Origin: Flagellimonas amphidinii
Lineage (GTDB): Bacteria > Bacteroidota > Bacteroidia > Flavobacteriales > Flavobacteriaceae
Direction: 5' to 3'
Assembly: GCF_013090115.1 (NCBI RefSeq)
Contig: NZ_JABFNN010000027.1
Span: forward strand, 124,001 to 188,000
DNA length: 64,000 bases
The notes under the pieces are model-generated. The model made no database searches. It was not told where the DNA came from and saw only the letters and a list, made by a program, of their open reading frames with translations. Position 1 is the stretch's first letter, and the number at the start of each line of letters is the position of its first letter. Positions 46,419 through 56,743 of this stretch are shown piece after piece. The position numbers and the translations under genes were made by a program.

Positions 46419-47281
46419 CCTCTTCTTTTAAAATACCCCAATAATTTTTTTACATAGCTGTCATCAACCCTGGAATGAATTACCCCACAACCTGCTTTGG
46501 TGAATGAATCTTGAAAATATTTCACCTTATCCTTATGAAACTGCCCGTAGGCATTTCGCACTTTTTTGGATTGTGTGTTCACTAACTGCAAGGCCCCTGT
46601 TTCTGCATCTTCCATTTGTACCATTCCCAAATTGGGGATGGATTCTTCTCTTTCATCAAAAACACGTATGCCAGTAACATCGTGTTTGTTGCCAATAATT
46701 CGAAGCGTATTGTCATAATCATCTGCGATGAAGTCAGATAGAACAAAAACAATTGCCTTTTTCTTCATCACATTGGTAAGGAACTTTAAGGCCCCTGCAA
46801 GGTTGGTATTTGTACTTTTAGGGGTGAATTCCAAAAGCTCCCTAATAATCCTTAGTACATGACTTTTCCCTTTTTTAGGAGGGATAAAGAGCTCCACTTG
46901 GTCAGAAAAAAGGATAAGCCCTACTTTATCATTGTTCTGTAAAGCTGAAAAAGCCAAAGTGGCGGATATTTCCGTAATGACTTCTTTTTTGAATTGCTTT
47001 GCAGTTCCAAACAACTCAGAGCCACTCACGTCCACCATTAACATCATGGTCAGTTCACGTTCCTCCTCAAAAACCTTTACAAAGGGTTCATTGTATCTGG
47101 CTGTTACATTCCAATCAATAGCTCTTACATCATCCCCAAATTGGTATTGTCTCACCTCACTGAAAGTCATACCCCTACCTTTGAATGCGGAATGGTATTC
47201 CCCACCAAAAATATGATCGGAAAGACGACGGGTCTTTATCTCGATTTTACGTACTTTCTTAAGTAGTTCTTTCGTGTCCAT
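46415..47281 (-). CDS. DUF58-domain protein of the MoxR/Bat operon
   Basis: A 288-residue protein with the DUF58 signature: an N-terminal GGEYHSAFKGRGMTFSEVR stretch, the conserved RAIDWNVTARYNEPFVK and a VWA-like MIDAS motif MVDVSGSELF. The frame extends to 47350, but the ATG at 47281 (MDTKELLKKVRKIEIK) fits the family start. It lies 77 bases after moxR and overlaps the next gene by four bases. Its partner is presumably MoxR. Confidence 0.9.
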   Translation of the reverse strand: MDTKELLKKVRKIEIKTRRLSDHIFGGEYHSAFKGRGMTFSEVRQYQFGDDVRAIDWNVTARYNEPFVKVFEEERELTMMLMVDVSGSELFGTAKQFKKEVITEISATLAFSALQNNDKVGLILFSDQVELFIPPKKGKSHVLRIIRELLEFTPKSTNTNLAGALKFLTNVMKKKAIVFVLSDFIADDYDNTLRIIGNKHDVTGIRVFDEREESIPNLGMVQMEDAETGALQLVNTQSKKVRNAYGQFHKDKVKYFQDSFTKAGCGVIHSRVDDSYVKKLLGYFKRRG

Positions 47282-47357
47282 TGGGTTCAAGTAACAAGCT
47301 AATTGGTTTTCTGGCTCTTCTAAAGTATGCCTACTTTGAACGAGAAACATTGAACCA

Positions 47358-48359
47358 TTACGGCACCTCTACCTCGTTTACAATCTTGTTGATGATTTCT
47401 TCTGAAGTGATGTTCTCCGCTTCGGCCTCATAAGTAATACCAATACGATGTCTTAGTACATCATGAACAACGGCCCTTACATCTTCTGGAACCACATACC
47501 CTCTTCTTTTGATAAAGGCATAGCATTTTGAGGCATTGGCCAAATTGATACTACCCCTTGGGGAAGCACCAAAACTGATAAGTGGTTTAAGGGATTCAAG
47601 ATTGTATTTTTCTGGATATCGGGTAGCAAATACCAAATCCAAGATATATTTTTCAATTTTTTCGTCCATGTAGACCTCCCTAACGGCTGCCTGTGCACTT
47701 AAAATTTGTTTTAAGGTTACCACAGGTTTTATAGCTTCATAAGAGCCCTTTAGATTTTGTCTAATGATAAGCTGTTCCTCATTGAGTTTGGGATAGTCAA
47801 TGACTGTTTTCAACATAAAACGGTCAACCTGAGCTTCAGGTAAAGGGTAAGTCCCTTCTTGTTCTACAGGGTTTTGTGTGGCCATTACCAAAAAGGGAGC
47901 ATCAAGTTTAAAGGTTTCATCACCAATGGTAACTTGTTTCTCCTGCATAGCCTCTAGTAAAGCAGACTGCACCTTTGCAGGAGCCCTATTGATTTCATCC
48001 GCAAGGACAAAGTTGGCAAAAATGGGCCCTTTCTTGATGGAAAAATCGTTTTCCTTGATATTGTAAATCAATGTCCCAACAACATCCGCTGGTAAAAGGT
48101 CCGGAGTAAACTGGATTCTGCTAAAACTTCCTTTGACCGCTTTGGCCAGCGTGTTTATGGCCAAGGTTTTTGCAAGACCTGGCACACCTTCCAAGAGAAT
48201 GTGACCTTGACCCAATAGACCAATGAGCAATCGCTCAACCATGTGCTTTTGACCAACAATGGTTTTGTTCATTTCAGTGGTCAGTAAATCAATAAAAGCA
48301 CTCTCTTGAGCAATTTTTTCATTCACAGCACTAATATCAATAGTAGTGTTTTCTTCCAT
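47358..48359 (-). CDS. moxR: MoxR-family AAA+ ATPase
   Basis: A 333-residue AAA+ protein thought to act as a chaperone that activates VWA-domain partners. Walker A is GVPGLAKT (58-65), Walker B is VLADEINRAP (about 115-125), and ATQNPVEQEGTYPLPEAQ (split over the sensor region) is the MoxR signature. It is the first gene of the Bat operon. Confidence 0.93.
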   Translation of the reverse strand: MEENTTIDISAVNEKIAQESAFIDLLTTEMNKTIVGQKHMVERLLIGLLGQGHILLEGVPGLAKTLAINTLAKAVKGSFSRIQFTPDLLPADVVGTLIYNIKENDFSIKKGPIFANFVLADEINRAPAKVQSALLEAMQEKQVTIGDETFKLDAPFLVMATQNPVEQEGTYPLPEAQVDRFMLKTVIDYPKLNEEQLIIRQNLKGSYEAIKPVVTLKQILSAQAAVREVYMDEKIEKYILDLVFATRYPEKYNLESLKPLISFGASPRGSINLANASKCYAFIKRRGYVVPEDVRAVVHDVLRHRIGITYEAEAENITSEEIINKIVNEVEVP

Positions 48360-48516
48360 ATAAACTTTTATTGTGATGTATTAATGTGAGCATTTTTATG
48401 GGAAGTGCAAAATGAAAATTAATTTAAAAAGCATCTGTTAATTAATGGTTAAAAAAATGCAGACAACCCCAGTTTTATGAAGGATTTAAGGGTTTATTTT
48501 TATACTTTAACTCTCT

Positions 48517-49389
48517 ATGCAACATATAAATAATTTTTCCAGAATCATTTCTGGAACCATGACATGGGGAAGTTGGGGCAAACAATTTTCCAACAGTGAA
48601 ATGGTTGGGCTGATGCACCATTGCATTGCACAAGGGATAACCACTTTTGACCATGCAGACATTTATGGCGATTATTCAACGGAATTGGATTTTGGCAACG
48701 CCTTTGTTGAAAGCGAAGTTGAGCGGTCATCCATTCAATTGATTTCAAAATGTGGAATCCAAATGACGACGGGTCGTAAAAACCGTTTGAAGCATTATGA
48801 ATACACCAAAGAATATATCATATGGTCTGCTGAAGAATCACTTCGGAAGCTACGCACGGAATATTTGGATTTACTCCTGTTGCACCGACCCAGTCCGTTG
48901 ATGGAACCCCAGATAATTGGAGAAGCCATTGCTCAATTGATGCAGGAAGGTAAAATAAGGCAGTTTGGAGTTTCCAATTTTACTCCTTCGCAGATTGCCA
49001 TGTTGGAAAAATCAGTTCCCATAACTGGAAATCAAGTAGAATTTTCTCTAACGCATGACTCACCCATATATGATGGGACTTTTGATGATTGTATAGCCCA
49101 AGGTAGAATGGCAATGGCATGGAGTCCGTTGGGGGCTGTTTTTAGAGCAAAGAACGAACAAACACAAAGAATCACTAATACCTTGGGCAACCTTGCAGAA
49201 AAATATGATGTAGAGGAAAGTCAATTGCTATTGGCATGGGTACTTAGACATCCTGCAAAGGTATTTCCAGTGATTGGCACTGCAAATAAGGAAAGAATAG
49301 CGTTGGCAGCTAAAGCTGTGGACATTCAGTTAGAGTTGGAAGATTGGTTTGCTTTATTGGCGGCTAGTCAAGGGCATGAGGTGCCTTAG
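48517..49389 (+). CDS. aldo/keto reductase
   Basis: A 290-residue NADPH-dependent oxidoreductase of TIM-barrel fold. Catalytic residues appear as the aspartate and tyrosine in FDHADIYGDYS, the lysine in LISKCGIQ and a histidine in LLLLHRPS. The C-terminal cofactor-binding PVIGTANKE is present. Substrate unknown. It leads a likely three-gene operon, with 12 bases to the next gene. The divergent moxR is 157 bases upstream. Confidence 0.9.
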   Translation: MQHINNFSRIISGTMTWGSWGKQFSNSEMVGLMHHCIAQGITTFDHADIYGDYSTELDFGNAFVESEVERSSIQLISKCGIQMTTGRKNRLKHYEYTKEYIIWSAEESLRKLRTEYLDLLLLHRPSPLMEPQIIGEAIAQLMQEGKIRQFGVSNFTPSQIAMLEKSVPITGNQVEFSLTHDSPIYDGTFDDCIAQGRMAMAWSPLGAVFRAKNEQTQRITNTLGNLAEKYDVEESQLLLAWVLRHPAKVFPVIGTANKERIALAAKAVDIQLELEDWFALLAASQGHEVP

Positions 49390-49401
49390 GAAAAATTAAA
49401 A

Positions 49402-50163
49402 ATGAAAAAGAAACAAACAGTATTGATAACTGGTGCAACCAGTGGAATTGGAAAGGCAACGGCTGAACTTTTTGCAAAGCAAGACTTTAATTTGGTGTTA
49501 TGCGGCCGAAGGCAAGAACGTTTGGATGACTTAAAACAGAACCTTGGAAAGGCGGCCCAAGTTTACCCCTTGAAATTTGATGTAAGGGACAAGCAAGCTG
49601 TTGATTCTGCTATTTCTGAATTACCAAATCCCTTCTCAGAAATAGATGTTCTGATCAACAATGCCGGGAATGCACATGGACTCGAACCCATTGATCAAGG
49701 GAGTTTGGAAGACTGGGATGCCATGTTGGACATTAATGTAAAAGGATTGTTATATGTATCAAAAGCAGTTTTGCCCCAAATGGTGGAACGAAAGTCGGGA
49801 CATATTATCAATATTGGATCCACTGCTGGAAAAGAAGTTTATCCTAAAGGCAACGTGTATTGTGCCAGTAAACATGCTGTTGATGCAATTAACCAAGGAA
49901 TGCGTATCGATTTAAACGAATATGGCATACGTGTGGGAGCGGTAAACCCTGGTTTGGTAGAGACCGAATTTAGTCAAGTACGGTTCAAAGGAGATACGGA
50001 AAAGGCAGAAAAAGTCTATAAAGGATATCAAGCTTTGAGACCTGAAGATATAGCAGATATCATTCATTTTGTGGTGACTAGACCTTACCATGTAAATATT
50101 GCAGATTTGGTAGTGATGCCAACGGCCCAGGCAAGCAGTACCATTGTGAAGAAGGAACTATGA
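49402..50163 (+). CDS. short-chain dehydrogenase/reductase
   Basis: A 253-residue classical SDR with TGATSGIGKA (cofactor loop), NNAGNAHG, a catalytic serine in NIGSTAGKE and the YCASKHA (YxxxK) site. The tail from about residue 200 resembles the NADP-dependent 3-hydroxy acid dehydrogenase (YdfG-like) type. It overlaps the next gene by four bases (ATGA). Confidence 0.92.
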   Translation: MKKKQTVLITGATSGIGKATAELFAKQDFNLVLCGRRQERLDDLKQNLGKAAQVYPLKFDVRDKQAVDSAISELPNPFSEIDVLINNAGNAHGLEPIDQGSLEDWDAMLDINVKGLLYVSKAVLPQMVERKSGHIINIGSTAGKEVYPKGNVYCASKHAVDAINQGMRIDLNEYGIRVGAVNPGLVETEFSQVRFKGDTEKAEKVYKGYQALRPEDIADIIHFVVTRPYHVNIADLVVMPTAQASSTIVKKEL

Positions 50164-51296
50164 TCAATAAACGCCTACTGGTTAAAAATCTTTTGGCGCA
50201 CAATGATGAGAACAGCTTTTATGATAAGAAGCGGTTTATTTCCATTGGCGAAAAGGAAGGAAAGGCGAAATTCTTAAAACATGTCTGTGCGCTGGCCAAC
50301 AGCAATCCACATAACAATTCTTTTATAGTGATAGGAGTTGAGGATGAGGACAATAAGATTGTTGGAGTAGATTTTTTTGATGACAGCAAGATTCAAAATT
50401 TGGTCAACGCCTATTTGGATAATCCACCCTTGATTTCCTACGAAAACATTCCTTTCCCGCATTTGCCCGAAGGTAAAGTGGTTGGGTTGGTCACCATTCG
50501 GTCCAATGGGAAAGTGTGTGCACTAAGAAAGAACATTTGGAAGTATTATGGAGGCGCAGTTTTCTTTAGGGAAGGGAGCATCAGTTTGCCCAAAGCTTTT
50601 GATATTCAGTTAAAAAACATCAACTCAGAGGCGGTGGCCACTATTGAAAAGCATGCTCGTAACAATATTGAGATGACCTTGGACGCCGTTATCAATTTCA
50701 TGAATAACAGACACCCAGATTTAATCAGTGATTATAAAGTTTTTAAAGAACAATTTGTGGTCTGTTGGGCCGGAAATCGGAAAAGGGTAAAGAACAAAAC
50801 CTATTATTCCAGAGTGGATATTGAGTTGATCAATGAGCAGGTAAAACTATTTTATTCAGCTTTGGATGAAATCACCATTACCTATAACGATGATTCTTTT
50901 AGCACTTTGGAATATGTGCAGTTGGGATTGGGAACCCAACAAAAATATTATCCGCTGGAGGAAATGATGATTACCTTCTCCGAAAATGGAAAATACACCA
51001 TCAACAGTAATTTGGTATTTGAGCCACCCCAATATGATAAAAAAACGCTGTATCACGTTTACAATACCAATAATACACTACTTCAAAAACTTGAAAATAA
51101 GATTGCCCTTAACCAATCGGAACATATTGATTTGACACATTTGCCGGCAACGTATCTTATTTGCTACCTCAATGGTTTTGAAGAGGCCAAAGAACATATG
51201 GACAAGGCAAGATCTTTGTTGAAAGCATATGATAGAAATGTCTATCTATCATTGAAGGAATCACAACGGATATTGAGGAAAGTACGCTATAGTTGA
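50160..51296 (+). CDS. AlbA_2 (Schlafen-type) DNA-binding domain protein
   Basis: A 378-residue protein. The N-terminal third has the AlbA_2 pattern: FISIGEKEGKAKFLKHVCALAN, SFIVIGVEDED and VVGLVTIR. The rest (about 160-378) has no known domain and contains a long beta-rich portion and a C-terminal helix. Such proteins act as regulators, in defence or in RNA cutting. Fusion of its expression to an SDR by an ATGA overlap is unusual. Function unknown here. Confidence 0.7.
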   Translation: MINKRLLVKNLLAHNDENSFYDKKRFISIGEKEGKAKFLKHVCALANSNPHNNSFIVIGVEDEDNKIVGVDFFDDSKIQNLVNAYLDNPPLISYENIPFPHLPEGKVVGLVTIRSNGKVCALRKNIWKYYGGAVFFREGSISLPKAFDIQLKNINSEAVATIEKHARNNIEMTLDAVINFMNNRHPDLISDYKVFKEQFVVCWAGNRKRVKNKTYYSRVDIELINEQVKLFYSALDEITITYNDDSFSTLEYVQLGLGTQQKYYPLEEMMITFSENGKYTINSNLVFEPPQYDKKTLYHVYNTNNTLLQKLENKIALNQSEHIDLTHLPATYLICYLNGFEEAKEHMDKARSLLKAYDRNVYLSLKESQRILRKVRYS

Positions 51297-51318
51297 TTTG
51301 TTAAAGCAATGAAACAAT

Positions 51319-52263
51319 CTAAGCTTCCAGTTCACCTTTTGTAGGAAGCGAATTGATGGCCCCAAAGTTGGTTGTGGTTATAGCCCCTGCTTTGTTGGCC
51401 TTGGCCACCATTTTGGTGAGTAAATCAAAATCATCAAAAATTTTATGCAAGTTCCCCATATCTGCTATTTGTTGTAAAAGACAACCAATAAAAGCATCCC
51501 CTGCCCCAGTAGTGTCAACAGGTTGTACAGGAATACTTGGAACCGTTTTTTTAGAACCGTTCATGCTGACCAAAGTGCCTTCTTTACCCAAAGTAATAGT
51601 GATGATTTTTGTTCCTACTTCGTGAAGAAAATCACAAGCGTCATTTAAATCTGTTTTTCCAGAAAGCAATTGCGCTTCTTCCAAACTGAATTTGCACAGG
51701 TGCGATTTTTCTACAAAAGGCATACATTTTTTAATGAACTGTTGCTCATTTTCTTTCCATAGATCTCCTCTAAAATTGGGGTCAAAGCTTATGAACATTT
51801 CCTTGGTAAGTCCATCAAAAAGATATTTACCGTAGGTTTTTTCCAAGTTTCCCCCTAAAAGTGCGGTAGCTGCGCCCAAATGCAAAAGATTGCCATGAAA
51901 ACTTTTTCTAAGTGATGGGTCATAAACCAGTTCTTGGTCTGCACCCCGACTAAAAACAAAATCTCTTTCACCATCCTCGGCCAAAGAAACAAAAGCCAAA
52001 GTGGTGAATGTTTTAGAAAACTGGGCCAAAGAAATATCCACCCCTTCTCTTTTTAGAGTGTCAAGTAAAAATTTTCCAAAAGGGTCTTCCCCAACACAGC
52101 CTACAAAAACACCTTTGCCGCCTAATTTGGCAATAGCACAGGCTACATTGGCTGGAGCACCCCCCGCTTTTTTAGTAAATTCAGTGGCTTTGGAAAGATC
52201 GTTCCCTTGTTTTTCAGCTACAAAATCAATGAGTAGTTCACCAACACAGAATACCTTCTTCAT
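51319..52263 (-). CDS. PfkB-family carbohydrate kinase (fructokinase-like)
   Basis: A 314-residue ribokinase-fold kinase. GGAPANVACAIAKLGG is the first PfkB motif and DTTGAGDAFIGCLLQQ the second, whose aspartate is catalytic. The N-terminus MKKVFCVGELLIDFV is like bacterial fructokinases. Most likely phosphorylates a hexose, but the exact sugar is not readable. No sugar transporter or hydrolase is adjacent. Confidence 0.88.
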   Translation of the reverse strand: MKKVFCVGELLIDFVAEKQGNDLSKATEFTKKAGGAPANVACAIAKLGGKGVFVGCVGEDPFGKFLLDTLKREGVDISLAQFSKTFTTLAFVSLAEDGERDFVFSRGADQELVYDPSLRKSFHGNLLHLGAATALLGGNLEKTYGKYLFDGLTKEMFISFDPNFRGDLWKENEQQFIKKCMPFVEKSHLCKFSLEEAQLLSGKTDLNDACDFLHEVGTKIITITLGKEGTLVSMNGSKKTVPSIPVQPVDTTGAGDAFIGCLLQQIADMGNLHKIFDDFDLLTKMVAKANKAGAITTTNFGAINSLPTKGELEA

Positions 52264-52310
52264 ATAGGGTGTTAAAAATTGAGCATTTCAAAGTAAGGGG
52301 AAAAAGGGAG

Positions 52311-52748
52311 CTATTCCAAAATTTTATGCTCAATAATGGTGAAATAGCTTGTGGATGTATCTGGACAAAGGCCTTCTTTTGCTTTAACTTCCAGAGAAGT
52401 GCCAGTTTCCAAAACTTCTGGATCGAAGAGAAAAGCCACGTCCATTTGCTGTTCTTTGGTAAGTTTTTGATTGATACTGCTTCCAGATTGAAGAATTTCC
52501 GTCACTTCAACATGAAATACATGCTCTTTGGATAGACCACAAATTTCTTTGTCTTGTGTGGAGGAGCCTAAAACCTTTATTTTCAACATTATTTCGTTGG
52601 GCCCTAACATTTGTTGTTGATCAATCACAGTCTCGTCATTTTCATTTTGAACACTCTCTTCTAATAGGCCTTCTGTGGAGGAAGAATTTTCTGGTTCACT
52701 GCAAGCAGTACTCAGAATAAATAAAACAAAAACGAAAACAGCTTTCAT
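52311..52748 (-). CDS. hypothetical lipoprotein
   Basis: A 145-residue protein. The N-terminus MKAVFVFVLFILSTACS is a lipoprotein signal with lipobox LSTAC (cysteine 16). The frame extends 14 codons to 52790, but the ATG at 52748 begins the signal. The mature part is acidic at first, then beta-rich with two cysteines; no known domain. Confidence 0.65.
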   Translation of the reverse strand: MKAVFVFVLFILSTACSEPENSSSTEGLLEESVQNENDETVIDQQQMLGPNEIMLKIKVLGSSTQDKEICGLSKEHVFHVEVTEILQSGSSINQKLTKEQQMDVAFLFDPEVLETGTSLEVKAKEGLCPDTSTSYFTIIEHKILE

Positions 52749-52799
52749 TGGAAATAAAGTTTTACTAATATATACGAAGCTGAGCTTCAATTGGATGTT

Positions 52800-52826
52800 A
52801 TAAAAAAAGCGCGATGTTAATCGCGC
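52800..52826 (-). terminator. terminator of the type IX cargo protein gene
   Basis: Stem GCGCGAT/ATCGCGC (52809-52815 with 52820-52826), four-base loop, then seven T residues on the minus strand. Confidence 0.85.
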
Positions 52827-52848
52827 CCTTCGTTATTCAAGTTGGTAG

Positions 52849-55800
52849 TTATTTTTTAATGATTTTAAAGTTTTCATTAGTTTTTGCTCCTTTGATTTTT
52901 ACAAAGTAAATACCAGCAGGATTGTTGGAAGCATTCCAAATAATAGGATCGGAACTACTGGTCTCTTTACTTTCAAAAACCATTTGTCCCAACAGATTAA
53001 AGATTTGAGTTGTTACTTTTGGATCTTCACTGTCTTTTAAAGCAAAATAGAATTCATTGGTAGAAGGATTTGGCCAAACCGCTGTGATTACATTGGTTTC
53101 TACCGTGGCCAGACTTTCCGAAGTTTCATTGCCTCCAGTGCCAGCCGCGGCCGTAGGAGCAATCTCGGCAGCAGCATCCATAGTAGAACTATTGTCCACA
53201 CTTCCAAAAATTTGGAACACCAAATCTTCTGGAGTTCCACCAAAGGCAACAGATTGTGGAGTCCAGTCCACGGCACCTGTACCAAATAGATCCGCAGTAT
53301 CCCTAAAGGCAGATTCATTACCGATCAATCCAGCTTGTGTAAACCAGAACCACTGAGTGGCATCGGGCGAAAAGTCCAAATTAGCGTATACGGATAGCCA
53401 ATAGGTTCCTTCAGTAAGCACAACCGCTTCAGGGAGGTCCAAAGTCAGATTAGCTTGGCTTGGCTCTGAAGAGGGAGCAAAAGCCCCACTATCGTAAACT
53501 ATAGCCCCAGGTAATCCGCCATTGTCTTCATAAATGACAACAGAAGCATTGGTTAATGAAGGACTGTTATTAGCCCCGCCAAACGCCACAATACTATTTA
53601 TGGTCCACTGACTTCCGGTTGGAATTATAAAATCATCCGCAGACTGTGCCAAAGCCCCGCCAAAATCAGTAAATAACTGTGATGGGGTACTGCTGGAAAC
53701 GCCTTCATTTTGTTCATAAATGGGCAATTCTGTCAAGGTCACCGTAAATCCTTCAGATACTTGCTCTTTGCCAGAAGTTGCTACCAATCCAATGGCTGCT
53801 GATCCTTCCATATCGGGAGCGAAAGAAAGGCGAATAGTATCTCCGTCCAAGACAGCAGTGACCAAATCAGGATTAGAATTGGTCAATTCAATAGAAATGG
53901 GTCTGTTTCTGGAGTGTACAAATAAATCGGTTACATCCACTTCTTTATCCGCGCTACCAATTGGCAATAACATATCAGAAAGCAAGTAGGCTACACTTAG
54001 TTTGGATTCTGGCGATTTTGATGCATAAAATTTTCCGTTGTAGACACCATTTCCATGGGCAGCGACTGCAACAAAACCATCTTTTCTGGTCCTAATTTGC
54101 GGCACTACAACATTACCTACTATGCAAGGTTCCCTATACCAGCGTGTGCGATCTCCATTTAAATAATAGGATGCATAAAGTCCGGTACTTGTTCCTACAA
54201 AATAAATATTGTTATTCCCGTTGATGGCAAACCATCTAAGCGATGGTCCATTTCCTGTTCCATCACTGTTTTCTTCCAAATTACCACTGATACTTTCCCA
54301 AGTTTCTCCAGCATCCCTGCTCATGAAGAGACTCTTAATATTATAGTTGGAAAACACGGCAAATACTTGATCGGCATTATTTGGGTTCACATAGATTTGA
54401 TTGATGTTTCCTGCCGGAAGCCCTTTACCAGTGGAAATATCGATAGGCTCTTGATCATCTATATTGGCATTTTCCATTTTAAAGATCATACCGCTGGAAG
54501 TTCCATAATATAATCTATTGGCAACAGGATATCTGGAAACATCCAATCCGGTGATCAATGAACCATCAGGTGTGGCAGTTTGGCTTTGTTCAACCCAATT
54601 TACGGTTGCCGGGGCGTTGGAGAACAGTGGAATTTCATCCAAATTATTATTGCGCCACATACGGTCGCCTGCGGGCATGTACATAATGTTGTCATTGATG
54701 GGATCCAGTATAAATGGCGCTACAAAGTCAAATCCACTTGCTCCAGCGGGAATAACCCTCGTAAAGGAGATAAAATCACCTGTTTCGTTAAAATTGAAAC
54801 GATACACATTTCCGAACTGGGAGGATACATATCGTGTTAGACCGCCATCAGCAATGGCATTGAATGAGCCATCACCACCAAAATCCTCTTCCCATGGGTC
54901 TTTCCCATCAGTTGAACTGGTAAACCAAGTACCATTGTCTTGGAAACCAGCTACCACATCTTGACTATTCCCTTCTGGGTCTATGGATATAGCGTAGGGC
55001 TGGGTGGTAATGTAACCATTGTTCAAGGAAGTCCAACTTACAGGTTCGGAGGTAGTTGTAATGTCTTCGGTCACCTGTACACCTCCATCGTTAGCCGAAA
55101 TTGATTTGTTTGGGTTTGAAGGAAGAAAAACTAAATTGTGCTGATCAGGATGGTGGTTTGGGTAAACAGCGAAGCTATTACTAAAAATAGTATAACCACC
55201 GATCCAGCCTTCAAATCCTGTTGGAGTTGTAAAACCTGTAGTAGACCTATAGAGATTGGTTCCACCCAAAAAGACCAAATCTGGATTGGTGGGGTGTACC
55301 TTAATAATCATGTTATAAGCTCCCTGAAGGTTCAGATTGCCTGCTAATCCACCAATACTTGTTGGAAGATTGGCAGTTAGATCAACCCATTGTTCCTCTG
55401 GAGTTGTAGCATCTGCTTGATATCTCCAAAGGTAAGCTTCACCAAGGCTGCTCAAGTCATAGGAAAAGAAGTAAACTCGGTTTTCATCTGATGGGTCATA
55501 AGCCATGACCGTTCTTCCAAAAGCGGGAAAGATCCCGGCTGGGGTAATATCGGTCCATGTATCTCCATCTTGCGAGGTGTAGAATCCAGCGTTCTCTCCA
55601 CCAAAGATGTCCACTGTTGCGTAAATGGTTCCATTAGGGGTAATGATGACCTCTGTTTGGCTATCAAAACCACTTGGAAGAACTTCGTCAAATGATTTTG
55701 CTCCGTTCTTGGAACGAAACAGACCATCAAAAGTTGCTGCGTACACATGTCCATTGGATGGATGTACCGCTAAACTATTGATTAAATCAAAGGAAGAAAA

Positions 55801-56547
55801 CGAGGTAACGTCATCGTCTGAGGTGTTTTTCATTCTACGCCAAGTCTTCCCATTGTTGGATGATTTATAGATACCGGAACCTTGATAAAAAGCACCTGGA
55901 GCACCTGCGGAGTTACCGTAACGTTCACCAGAGGCATAATACCATATATTTTGGCGATTTTTGCGGGTATCTTGGACAATGGCAGTTACACTAGGCGATT
56001 CGCGCTTTCGCGTCACCCTTTTCCACGTTTGCCCTGCATTGGTGGATCTCCAAAGCCCCCCAGATACTCCTCCGGCAAGGATGGTATTTTCATTTTTTCT
56101 GTCCAATGCCAATGCTCGGGTTCTACCCCCAACATTGTAGGGCCCTCTTTGCTTAAAATAGAAGTATTTCTTTTTATTGGCATCACCACCATAAGCCTTG
56201 GACATTTCTGATTGTATGTCCGTGGAATCAATTTTTCCAGAAAATTGAGCTTCCAATTGGCGAATGTTCTCTGGAATTTGCTTAGTGAATGGATCTTGTA
56301 CTTGCCTAAATTCATAAGCTTGTCGGTCTAGAGCGCGATCACCCGGTGCAGTTGGTGAAATACCAACAGGACCCTTTTTACTGTCATAAAGTTTAGACTG
56401 TTTGTACAGATTATGACCTTTTTGGGGCGAATCGTCATGTGTTCTTTTTAATTCTTGTGCCTGGATTCCATAAATAGTTAGGGAAAAACAAGTAAAAAGA
56501 GTTAAGAATAGTTTAGAGAGTAGAGGTTTTTTCATAAAGTGTTTCAT
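52849..56547 (-). CDS. type IX secreted sortilin/BNR beta-propeller protein
   Basis: A 1,228-1,232-residue exported protein. The signal peptide is near MKKPLLSKLFLTLFTCFSL. Residues about 130-850 hold VPS10/sortilin-type propeller blades with Asp-box motifs: STNAGQTWKRV, SSNNGKTWRRM, SQDGDTWTD, SRDAGETWES. A further region of about 200 residues with beta-sandwich pattern precedes the C-terminal type A sorting domain (about 1,150-1,232, VWPNPSTNEFYF ... NPAGIYFVKIKG). It should be exported by the type IX system and attached to or released from the cell surface. Family members include glycoside hydrolases, but no catalytic residues can be named here. ATG at 56547 or 56535. Confidence 0.9.
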   Translation of the reverse strand: MKHFMKKPLLSKLFLTLFTCFSLTIYGIQAQELKRTHDDSPQKGHNLYKQSKLYDSKKGPVGISPTAPGDRALDRQAYEFRQVQDPFTKQIPENIRQLEAQFSGKIDSTDIQSEMSKAYGGDANKKKYFYFKQRGPYNVGGRTRALALDRKNENTILAGGVSGGLWRSTNAGQTWKRVTRKRESPSVTAIVQDTRKNRQNIWYYASGERYGNSAGAPGAFYQGSGIYKSSNNGKTWRRMKNTSDDDVTSFSSFDLINSLAVHPSNGHVYAATFDGLFRSKNGAKSFDEVLPSGFDSQTEVIITPNGTIYATVDIFGGENAGFYTSQDGDTWTDITPAGIFPAFGRTVMAYDPSDENRVYFFSYDLSSLGEAYLWRYQADATTPEEQWVDLTANLPTSIGGLAGNLNLQGAYNMIIKVHPTNPDLVFLGGTNLYRSTTGFTTPTGFEGWIGGYTIFSNSFAVYPNHHPDQHNLVFLPSNPNKSISANDGGVQVTEDITTTSEPVSWTSLNNGYITTQPYAISIDPEGNSQDVVAGFQDNGTWFTSSTDGKDPWEEDFGGDGSFNAIADGGLTRYVSSQFGNVYRFNFNETGDFISFTRVIPAGASGFDFVAPFILDPINDNIMYMPAGDRMWRNNNLDEIPLFSNAPATVNWVEQSQTATPDGSLITGLDVSRYPVANRLYYGTSSGMIFKMENANIDDQEPIDISTGKGLPAGNINQIYVNPNNADQVFAVFSNYNIKSLFMSRDAGETWESISGNLEENSDGTGNGPSLRWFAINGNNNIYFVGTSTGLYASYYLNGDRTRWYREPCIVGNVVVPQIRTRKDGFVAVAAHGNGVYNGKFYASKSPESKLSVAYLLSDMLLPIGSADKEVDVTDLFVHSRNRPISIELTNSNPDLVTAVLDGDTIRLSFAPDMEGSAAIGLVATSGKEQVSEGFTVTLTELPIYEQNEGVSSSTPSQLFTDFGGALAQSADDFIIPTGSQWTINSIVAFGGANNSPSLTNASVVIYEDNGGLPGAIVYDSGAFAPSSEPSQANLTLDLPEAVVLTEGTYWLSVYANLDFSPDATQWFWFTQAGLIGNESAFRDTADLFGTGAVDWTPQSVAFGGTPEDLVFQIFGSVDNSSTMDAAAEIAPTAAAGTGGNETSESLATVETNVITAVWPNPSTNEFYFALKDSEDPKVTTQIFNLLGQMVFESKETSSSDPIIWNASNNPAGIYFVKIKGAKTNENFKIIKK

Positions 56548-56743
56548 TTTATATAGTTAGCCTTTCAATATAACAAAAAACGAAAGCAAAGCGTAATTAA
56601 TTCTTACAAAAATCGATGAAATACATCGTTAAGGGAATTTAAAATTTAGCTTTTAGTTTTATACCAGAAACCATAATTTAAACTTTACGCCAATTATTGG
56701 GAAGTGTATTGGTTTGTTGTGTATCATTGCGAAAAATTTTTCT

